DNA from: Deltaproteobacteria bacterium
Lineage (GTDB): Bacteria; Myxococcota_A; Polyangia; Polyangiales; Houyiibacteriaceae
Assembly: GCA_019309605.1 (NCBI GenBank)
Contig: JAFDFW010000035.1
Span: 1 to 11,616 of the forward strand
Reading direction: 5' to 3'
Length of the DNA: 11,616 nucleotides
Shown here: positions 6,517-11,616 of the stretch, one piece after another
Position numbering within the stretch: the first letter of the stretch is position 1
How the letters are laid out: each line of letters starts with the position of its first letter
Translations under genes and position numbers: made by a program
Notes under the pieces: generated by a model
The model's database searches: none
What the model saw: only the letters and a program-made list of their open reading frames with translations
Told to the model about the DNA's origin: nothing

Positions 6517-7290
6517 TTGACGACCTCTTTGACAGCGCCCTCCGGCGAGCGCACCGACCGGCAAGCACTGTCCGAGGCGCGCATCCGGCCTTTCATCTCG
6601 ATTGTGATCCCTGTTTACAACGAGGAAGCGATTCTGCGTGCGGCCGTCGTGGACCTCGTCGATCAACTGAGCGCCTTTCCCTGGTCGTATGAGCTCGTGC
6701 TCGCGGAGAACGGATCGACGGACCGAACCATCGAGGTGGCGACCGAGCTCGTCGAGCGCTTCGAGCAACTCGTGTGCCAACACACCGACGAGCCCAACTA
6801 CGGCAAGGCGCTTCGAGAGGGCATCCTGCGCGCGCGAGGCTCCATCGTGATGTGCGACGAAATCGACCTTTGCGATACCGACTTCTACGAGCGTGCGGTC
6901 GCCCTATTGCAAGATCCATCGGTGGACTTCGTCGTGGGCTCGAAGGTGATGGAGGGAGCCACGGACGAGCGGCCCCTCTATCGGCGCCTCGGCACGGTCG
7001 TGATCAACGGCATGCTCCGGGTCACGCTAGGGTTCCAAGGAACCGACACGCACGGGCTCAAGGCCTTTCGGCGGGAGCCCGTCCAACCGATCGCGGATGC
7101 CTGCCTGATCGACCGCGATCTTTTCGCGTCCGAGCTCGTCATCCGGGCAGAGCGCGCCGGTCTCGGCGTTCAGGAGATCCCCGTTCGGGTCTTGGAGAAG
7201 CGACCCCCGACGATCGGGTTGGCAAAACGAGTGCCCAACGTCTTGAAGAACCTAGCTAAACTCTTCATCGCAATCCGGATCAAAGGGTGA
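6517..7290 (+). CDS. Family 2 glycosyltransferase, polyprenyl-phosphate sugar transferase-like
   Basis: A 257-residue GT-A fold protein of the dolichol-phosphate mannose synthase (DPM1)/ArnC type, which moves a sugar from a nucleotide donor to a polyprenyl phosphate at the cytoplasmic membrane face. Landmarks: ISIVIPVYNEE (27-37), LVLAENGSTDRT (60-71), the metal-binding acidic motif D114-E-I-D117, GSKVMEGATDERPLYRR, and the late RPPTIGLAKR. There are no C-terminal membrane helices, unlike ArnC. Residues 6-22 before the fold, TAPSGERTDRQALSEAR, are encoded by a copy of the dispersed palindrome and its flank. The start is uncertain: TTG 6517 is the first in frame, another TTG is at 6529, and no good Shine-Dalgarno is seen. 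Its stop overlaps the GTG of the next gene. Mannose as substrate is inferred from manA next door. Confidence 0.85.
   Translation: MTTSLTAPSGERTDRQALSEARIRPFISIVIPVYNEEAILRAAVVDLVDQLSAFPWSYELVLAENGSTDRTIEVATELVERFEQLVCQHTDEPNYGKALREGILRARGSIVMCDEIDLCDTDFYERAVALLQDPSVDFVVGSKVMEGATDERPLYRRLGTVVINGMLRVTLGFQGTDTHGLKAFRREPVQPIADACLIDRDLFASELVIRAERAGLGVQEIPVRVLEKRPPTIGLAKRVPNVLKNLAKLFIAIRIKG
6533..6555 (+). repeat. Dispersed 23-bp palindromic element, copy 4 (5' end of glycosyltransferase gene)
   Basis: Differs from copies 1 and 2 at one base (C for T at 6539). It is read as T-A-P-S-G-E-R-T, the same frame as in manA. The similarity to the PilZ-gene copies continues past the palindrome for about 20 bases with small gaps (CCGGCA then AGC-CT-TCC), so the repeated unit may be longer than 23 bp. 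Confidence 0.8.
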
Positions 7291-8222
7291 GTCTGAGACT
7301 GGCATCGATATCGATCGACTTGGACGAGGTGCCTCGCTATGCGGCGATCCACAGCCTCGCGGCTCCTCGAGGGCCGGGCGCCCATGCAGTGTACGACCGT
7401 TGCCTCCCGCGGCTGACCTCATGGCTGGATGACGAATCGATTCGGGCGACCTTTTTTGCGATCGGGGAAGACCTCGAACGCGAGGAGAACCGTGACACCA
7501 TCTCGGCCCTCCACCATGCTGGACACGAGATCGGAAATCACTCGTACCACCATCACTACGATCTCACGCGCCGCGCCGTCGCGGACATCCGGGAAGACGT
7601 CGAGCGGGCCGCAGAGGCCATCGAGGGAGCATGCGGAAAGCGGCCGGCTGGTTTTCGCGCGCCCGGGTACACCGTTAGCGATCCGCTGTTCACCGCGCTC
7701 GAGATGTCAGCCATCGAATACGATTCGAGCGTCTTTCCGTGTCCGATCTACTACGCCGCCAAAGCTGCAACGCTGGCCTCGCTCAAAGTTAGGGGCCGGA
7801 AGAGCGCAAGCATCTTGGATAGCCCGACGGTGCTGCGGGCACCCAGGGAGCCGTACCGAATCGGGCGGCCGTACTGGACACGGGGCGACGGCTTGTTGGA
7901 GCTCCCGATCGGCGTGACGCCGCTGCAGCTCCCGTACATCGGCACCTCGCTGGTGCTGGGTGGTGAGCGGGTGGCTGAGCGACTCAGCAAGCAGATGCTG
8001 GGAAGAGAGCTGATCAACCTCGAGCTTCACGGACTCGATGCAGCCGATGCAGCAGAGGACCGGCTGGAAGCGCTCGCTCCGCACCGCCCGGACTTGAAAC
8101 GGACGGCCGCTGACAAGATCCGCTCGCTTCGCACCGCGATTCGAGTGATTCGTGAAGCCGGCTACGAGTGGGTCACGCTCGAAGAGGCGGCGCGCCGATT
8201 CAGATCCCAACCCAGCCGGTAG
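7287..8222 (+). CDS. Polysaccharide deacetylase (carbohydrate esterase family 4)
   Basis: A 311-residue NodB-homology protein that removes N- or O-acyl groups from sugars with a divalent metal. The CE4 motifs appear in order: SIDLDE with D11 and D13 as the catalytic base/metal pair, RATFFAIGE (53-61), HSYHH (H85 and H89 as metal ligands) in GHEIGNHSYHHHYDL, FRAPGY as the substrate groove, and LELHGLD as the late His motif. No signal peptide is seen, so it probably acts in the cytoplasm or on a membrane-bound intermediate. GTG 7287 overlaps the glycosyltransferase stop as GTGA, with AAAGG just upstream, so the two are translationally coupled. The pairing is like ArnC/ArnD or FlmF2/NaxD, where the deacylase acts on the polyprenyl-phosphate sugar. 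The 3' end overlaps the convergent RNase HI gene by 23 bp. Confidence 0.9.
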   Translation: MSLRLASISIDLDEVPRYAAIHSLAAPRGPGAHAVYDRCLPRLTSWLDDESIRATFFAIGEDLEREENRDTISALHHAGHEIGNHSYHHHYDLTRRAVADIREDVERAAEAIEGACGKRPAGFRAPGYTVSDPLFTALEMSAIEYDSSVFPCPIYYAAKAATLASLKVRGRKSASILDSPTVLRAPREPYRIGRPYWTRGDGLLELPIGVTPLQLPYIGTSLVLGGERVAERLSKQMLGRELINLELHGLDAADAAEDRLEALAPHRPDLKRTAADKIRSLRTAIRVIREAGYEWVTLEEAARRFRSQPSR

Positions 8223-8898
8223 ACTCTCGGCTCTGCACCGCGCGAACCGCGAGTTCGTCGGCATGCTCGTTGAGCCGCACGCCCTGATGACCGCGCACGT
8301 GAAAGAGCTTGGTGTCGGGATGCGCCTCGAGCGCCTGACGCACCTTGGCGACAAGCTCCTTGTTGGCCTTGGCCTTCCACCCCTGGGTCAGGACTCCGAT
8401 CGAATACTTCGAATCCGTGTAGAGACGTAGCGGCCTGCCGAGCTCCTGCGCAAGCTCCACGGCACGCAAAACCCCCATGAGCTCGGCGATGTTGTTCGTG
8501 GCCTCGCCGATGTACTCGCTGAGTTCTCGCGTTTGGTCCGCCCAGATTGCGATCGCACCGACGCCGGCGGGGCCGGGGTTTCCGCTGCAAGCGCCGTCGG
8601 CATACGCGAGGATTTCGTCTCCTTCGGGCTTCTCGGGGGCGGCAATGGTCGGACTCGCGGACGTCTTCTTGGACTTGGTGGGCTTTTTGACCGATTCGCC
8701 TGGGCCGCAAAACGAGTCCGGCTCGACCTTCGGCGCGCCAGCAGGCGGCTTGAGGTTCGAGGCACCCGCAAAATACGCCCGCCCATCGTTGGGCTTGTAG
8801 CGCACCTCGACCCTGCCCTCTTTCGAAACGAGTTCCCCGCTCGCATCACATCGGGCGAGTACTTCGGCATTGCGCAACCGCATTCGGCGCCACGGCAT
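8200..8898 (-). CDS. rnhA: Ribonuclease HI with N-terminal extension
   Basis: A 232-residue protein whose C-terminal part (about 95-225) is a complete RNase HI domain, which cuts the RNA strand of RNA-DNA hybrids. The catalytic set is intact: D101 in YADGACSGNPGP, E139 in NNIAELMGVL, D162 in YTDSKYSIGVL, H204 in VRGHQG, and D214 in NEHADELA. Residues 1-50 form a separate conserved-looking segment (LARCDASGELVSKEGRVEVR, then YKPNDGRAYFAGASNLK). A linker rich in Lys, Pro and Ser (51-92) follows. This extension is not the classical caulimovirus-type hybrid-binding domain, since I do not see its aromatic YAV.xG pattern. ATG 8898 is the first in-frame start; no clear Shine-Dalgarno. It is divergent from the next gene and overlaps the deacetylase tail-to-tail. 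Confidence 0.92.
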   Translation of the reverse strand: MPWRRMRLRNAEVLARCDASGELVSKEGRVEVRYKPNDGRAYFAGASNLKPPAGAPKVEPDSFCGPGESVKKPTKSKKTSASPTIAAPEKPEGDEILAYADGACSGNPGPAGVGAIAIWADQTRELSEYIGEATNNIAELMGVLRAVELAQELGRPLRLYTDSKYSIGVLTQGWKAKANKELVAKVRQALEAHPDTKLFHVRGHQGVRLNEHADELAVRAVQSRESTGWVGI

Positions 8899-8928
8899 GG
8901 GGCACGCGTTAGCACGAGGGCTTGCTCC

Positions 8929-9891
8929 GTGAAAAGAACTTCCTACCCTCGACCGGTGTCTCGCTCGCTCAAGGTGGCCGCCGTGGTCTCGATTGCGACG
9001 GCCGGCCTAATCTTTGCGGCGGTTCACCACGGTCGTACGCTTCGGGCAAACCAGGCCCTGCGCGAGCTCCCGGGCACTGCCCGAGCCGTGCTGCGGATCG
9101 ATATCCGCGCGCTCGAGGGCACGGCGGCGGCCAAGGCGCTCGTCGATGCGTTCGTGGCTGAGGAGCAGCTCAGCGAGATCGAAGCCATATGCGGACTGGA
9201 CCCGCTCGCGGCGCTGAGTGAAGCCACGGTTTGGGTGCGCGGGCCTGAGGACCAGCCGTTTCAATCGATCGGCCTGATGCTGCGAGGGCGCACTGCCGAC
9301 GCTGCAACGCTGGCCGAGTGTCACCGTTTGCTGGTCGAAACACGAGGAGGCTCGATCGTTCGCCTCGAAGGTCCCGCCGGGCCGGTTCTGGCGAGTCGTG
9401 ATCGCCGAAGCGCAATCGCACTGCTCGATGAGCAGACCGTTGTCACCGGGTCGGTCAGAACCGTCGCCGAAGTGCTGGCGGTCCGCGGCGGTACGGCGCC
9501 CGCTCTCATCGAACGGCCCCGTATCGCTACGGTTTGGCCGCGCGTGGCCGCAGGGGCAAGTGTCGCTGCAGTGTTCGACCCTCCGGAACACTGGAAGTCG
9601 GCGCTCGAGCGTGTGGCGAAGCTCGGCCACGAGGCCTCAGCCATGCAAGGTCTCCAAAGCATCGCGTTGTCGATCGAGTCCGGGAGCGCACAGACGGTCA
9701 ATGTCTACATCGACGTCGCCGACGCGGAGCTAGCGGCCCAGGACGCCACCCTCATCAGAGCTTGGGCCGCCGCGCCGCCGGACTCCGTGGAACCACCCTG
9801 GGCCCACGTGCTGCAATCGGCGCGCGTACAGGTTCGTGAACGCACCATTGCCGTGACGCTAGACGTGTCTAGTCTTTCGGAGACTCGGTGA
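8929..9891 (+). CDS. Membrane-anchored protein of unknown function
   Basis: A 320-residue protein with a short basic N-terminus (MKRTSYPRPVSRSLK) and one hydrophobic helix (about 14-32, VAAVVSIATAGLIFAAV), followed by a soluble region that should face the periplasm. The body alternates strand-like Val/Ile-rich segments with Ala-rich helices: LPGTARAVLRIDIRALEGTA, TVWVRGPEDQPFQSIGLMLR, and AIALLDEQTVVTGSVRTVAE. No catalytic motif or lipobox is visible; Cys occurs only in AICGLD and AECHRL. The repeated beta-rich pattern may mean an internal duplication, which I could not confirm. GTG 8929 is chosen because GAGGG lies eight bases upstream; GTG 8956 lacks one. The frame stays open back to 8533, but that part overlaps RNase HI and is not counted. 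Its tail overlaps the transporter gene by 23 bp. Confidence 0.75.
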   Translation: MKRTSYPRPVSRSLKVAAVVSIATAGLIFAAVHHGRTLRANQALRELPGTARAVLRIDIRALEGTAAAKALVDAFVAEEQLSEIEAICGLDPLAALSEATVWVRGPEDQPFQSIGLMLRGRTADAATLAECHRLLVETRGGSIVRLEGPAGPVLASRDRRSAIALLDEQTVVTGSVRTVAEVLAVRGGTAPALIERPRIATVWPRVAAGASVAAVFDPPEHWKSALERVAKLGHEASAMQGLQSIALSIESGSAQTVNVYIDVADAELAAQDATLIRAWAAAPPDSVEPPWAHVLQSARVQVRERTIAVTLDVSSLSETR

Positions 9892-10999
9892 CACTGCTTT
9901 CATCGGCGGCGCCGCTGACGAAGAACTCGGACTTGCGGTACCGTTCGTCGATTCGCTGAAGCAGGATCTTGGTGACCGCCGCCGCTGGCACCGCGAGAAG
10001 CACCCCGGTAAATCCCAAGAGTTCGGCGCCGACCAGCAAAGCGAACAGGACCGCGATCGCGGAGATGCCGACCGTATCGCCCATGATCTTCGGCGTGATC
10101 ACGAAACCTTCTAAGCCCTGAATCAAGCCGTGAACGCCAAGCACCCATAGAATCTGCGTCCAACCTTGCCAATCGAGCGCGGTCATCAGCAACGCGGTCG
10201 CCAACGCGAGAGTGCTTCCGACGTACGGAATGAACGACAGCAACCCCGCCATGATTCCGATCGGCACTGCGAGGGGCACGCCGATCACGCCGTAGCCGGC
10301 CGAATACAGCACTGCAAGGATGGTCATGACGGTGAACTGCCCGCGGAAGAACTGCCCGAGGACTGCGTCGACTTCACGAAAGAAACCGTGCGCCTCAGGC
10401 CGATGACGCGGGGGGATCAGCTCCCCCGCCTTGGCAACGAGGACATCGAAGTCGTAGAGAAGATAGAACGCAAACACCGGCACGATCAGCGCCGCAACGA
10501 AGGCGCCGACCGCGGAAACCGTTCCACCGAGGAGCCATTTCACAGCCGCGGTCGCGGGGGTGTAACCCTTGGTGAGGACCGATTGAACGTCGACGTGGAG
10601 CTGCTCGAAGGCTTGGCCGACTGAGGTCGGAACCTCCAGCCCCAACTCGGCCAGCAGTGGCTCCCACGCGACCCGGCTCCGGGCCACGAGCCCCGGCAAC
10701 CGCTTCACGAAGCTCGCGATCTCCTGGTAGACCATGGGCGCGACGACCAAAATGAGGACCGCAGCCACGGCAAACACCCCAACGAGGAGCACCGCGATGC
10801 CAACGGCGCGCGCGATCGGTTTACCGCGGAGCAGCCGGCTCTCTTCGATTCGATCGACTAGGGGGTCGAGCATGTACGCGATGAGAAACGCAAAGAACAC
10901 TGGCGCCAGCACCCCGCGCAGGGTGTAGAGGAGCCAACCCGTGGCGACCGAAATGCCAATCCACAGAACCCAACGGGGAACCCTGTCACGCTCGGACAT
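9869..10999 (-). CDS. AI-2E (PerM/YdiK) family transporter
   Basis: A 376-residue polytopic inner-membrane protein of the AI-2E family, whose members export autoinducer-2 or act as sodium/proton exchangers; the substrate here cannot be told. Family features: two N-terminal helices around WVLWIGISVATGWLL and VLAPVFFAFLIAYMLDPLVD, a third at about 65-90, and a soluble middle region (about 95-150, SFVKRLPGLVARS). A C-terminal group of helices then includes the conserved IGVPLAVPIGIMAGLLSFIP and YVGSTLA, and the late VITPKIMGDTVGI block. The length is normal and the frame intact. ATG 10999 has GAAGG about seven bases upstream. The gene lies 21 bp downstream of the RNase HII-like gene in the same direction and is probably cotranscribed with it. 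The Ser/Glu-rich tail ends in the overlap with the convergent unknown gene. Confidence 0.92.
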   Translation of the reverse strand: MSERDRVPRWVLWIGISVATGWLLYTLRGVLAPVFFAFLIAYMLDPLVDRIEESRLLRGKPIARAVGIAVLLVGVFAVAAVLILVVAPMVYQEIASFVKRLPGLVARSRVAWEPLLAELGLEVPTSVGQAFEQLHVDVQSVLTKGYTPATAAVKWLLGGTVSAVGAFVAALIVPVFAFYLLYDFDVLVAKAGELIPPRHRPEAHGFFREVDAVLGQFFRGQFTVMTILAVLYSAGYGVIGVPLAVPIGIMAGLLSFIPYVGSTLALATALLMTALDWQGWTQILWVLGVHGLIQGLEGFVITPKIMGDTVGISAIAVLFALLVGAELLGFTGVLLAVPAAAVTKILLQRIDERYRKSEFFVSGAADESSVTESPKD

Positions 11000-11020
11000 A
11001 CGAGCCTTCTACCACAGGCA

Positions 11021-11616
11021 TCAGGCCCGCCGCCTGAAGCAATCGGGCGCGATACCGAGCCGGCGGCGGGATGCCTCGGTTGCGTCGATGAAGCGCGTGG
11101 TCACCGGGTCGTGATACCCGCTCGCGAGCTTCAGCTCGGGGTTAGACTGCCGGTAGAACTCCCCGATCCCTCGGGGTTAGACTGCCGGTAGAACTCCCCG
11201 ATCCGGCGCATGCAGATCTCGCGCACATATTTTCCGACGATCGAAGCGAGCGCGACCGGGAGGTGCCGTGCGTCGGCATCGATCTCGAAGCGAAGCTCAC
11301 CGACGCCGTCGACCGCGTATCTCCGCTGGCCCCGGCGTCCCGGGAGCGAACCAACTCGGCGCGGCTCGAAACGAGACAGGCGCGACGCGTAGTCGCGAAC
11401 GCCGCCGATCATGCCGCAGACCGCGAGCAACGGCGAACCATGGCGGGCGTGCACGGCACAAATCAGATCCTCGAAGAGCTCGAGGTCGACGGCGAGTTTG
11501 TTCTTGCCCGCCGCGAGCTTTGCGTTGAGTACCCCCGCGCAGGCAACTCGGCTTTGCACGTCGACGATGCGAAGGCTGGAGCGGCCGACGAGCCGATCGA
11601 GAAGCTCTTCGCCATA
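11021..11616 (-). pseudogene. RNase HII-like gene, frameshifted by a 35-bp duplication, 5' end outside window
   Basis: From the right edge the frame reads YGEELLDRLVGRSSLRIVDV and onward to REICMRRIGEFYRQSNPE. It carries FEIDADARHLPVALASIVGK, which resembles the Asp-plus-ASIxAK block of RNase HII. A 35-bp tandem repeat then shifts the frame, adding GSGSSTGSLTPS and a stop at 11131. If one repeat copy is removed, the frame continues as ELKLASGYHDPVTTRFIDAT, then EASRRRLGIAPDCFRRRA, to a stop at 11021. This restores the GY-D-P C-terminal block expected of the family, so the duplication is recent or an assembly error. The N-terminal DExG motif is outside the window. The family call is moderate: the proteins I recall are RNase HII-like but divergent. 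The AI-2E transporter follows 21 bp later. Confidence 0.65.
11136..11205. repeat. 35-bp perfect tandem duplication inside the RNase HII-like gene
   Basis: Two adjacent copies at 11136-11170 and 11171-11205 each begin TCGGGGTTAGACTGCCGG and are identical except possibly at the last base. Thirty-five is not a multiple of three, so the second copy shifts the reading frame and truncates the protein by about 38 family residues. Confidence 0.95.

Noticed and set aside
8533..8928. Upstream extension of the unknown membrane-anchored protein to 8533
   Set aside because: The extension runs antisense through the N-terminal half of RNase HI, its translation is Arg/Gly-rich, and a hydrophobic anchor with a positively charged start begins right after GTG 8929, which has a ribosome site.

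Overview
The window is dense, GC-rich bacterial chromosome with short intergenic gaps. It carries a PilZ protein of the myxobacterial type (TIGR02266-like), sigma-54, GTG/TTG starts and many myxobacterial-looking uncharacterised proteins. I infer Myxococcota, perhaps a Polyangia or Sandaracinaceae-like lineage. No rRNA, tRNA, CRISPR array, insertion sequence or phage gene is visible, and no stretch over 300 bases lacks a gene.

Layout: (1) 1-1209 minus, rpoN (sigma-54), cut by the left edge before its RpoN box. (2) 1324-2304 plus, a receiver-GGDEF protein with a ruined active site but an apparent c-di-GMP inhibitory site. (3) 2301-2873 minus, a zinc-ribbon membrane protein whose stop interlocks with that of the previous gene. 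(4) 2933-3370 plus, a GNAT acetyltransferase, then 3426-4463 plus, a PilZ protein with a repetitive Ala/Pro/Ser linker. (5) 4460-4586, a large imperfect inverted repeat between converging genes. (6) 4590-5337 minus, a Nudix hydrolase and a small uncharacterised protein with a strong Shine-Dalgarno. (7) 5383-8222 plus, a sugar operon: mannose-6-phosphate isomerase, a DPM1/ArnC-like glycosyltransferase and a CE4 polysaccharide deacetylase, the last two overlapping by 4 bp. (8) 8200-8898 minus, an RNase HI with a novel-looking N-terminal extension. (9) 8929-9891 plus, a membrane-anchored protein of unknown function. (10) 9869-10999 minus, an AI-2E/PerM-type transporter. (11) 11021-11616 minus, an RNase HII-like gene frameshifted by a 35-bp tandem duplication and cut by the right edge.

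The sugar operon is the clearest functional unit: the isomerase feeds mannose-6-phosphate towards GDP-mannose, the glycosyltransferase probably charges a polyprenyl phosphate, and the deacetylase may trim the lipid-linked or polymerised sugar. The receiver-GGDEF protein and the PilZ protein share a c-di-GMP theme, but both have degenerate motifs.

The most unusual signal is a 23-bp near-palindromic repeat with four copies lying inside three different genes (PilZ, manA, glycosyltransferase). It is always in-frame but read in two different frames. In manA it appears as a short peptide insertion between conserved blocks. This resembles the idea of protein-coding palindromic elements known from Rickettsia, and in the PilZ gene it appears to have seeded a tandem-repeat array.
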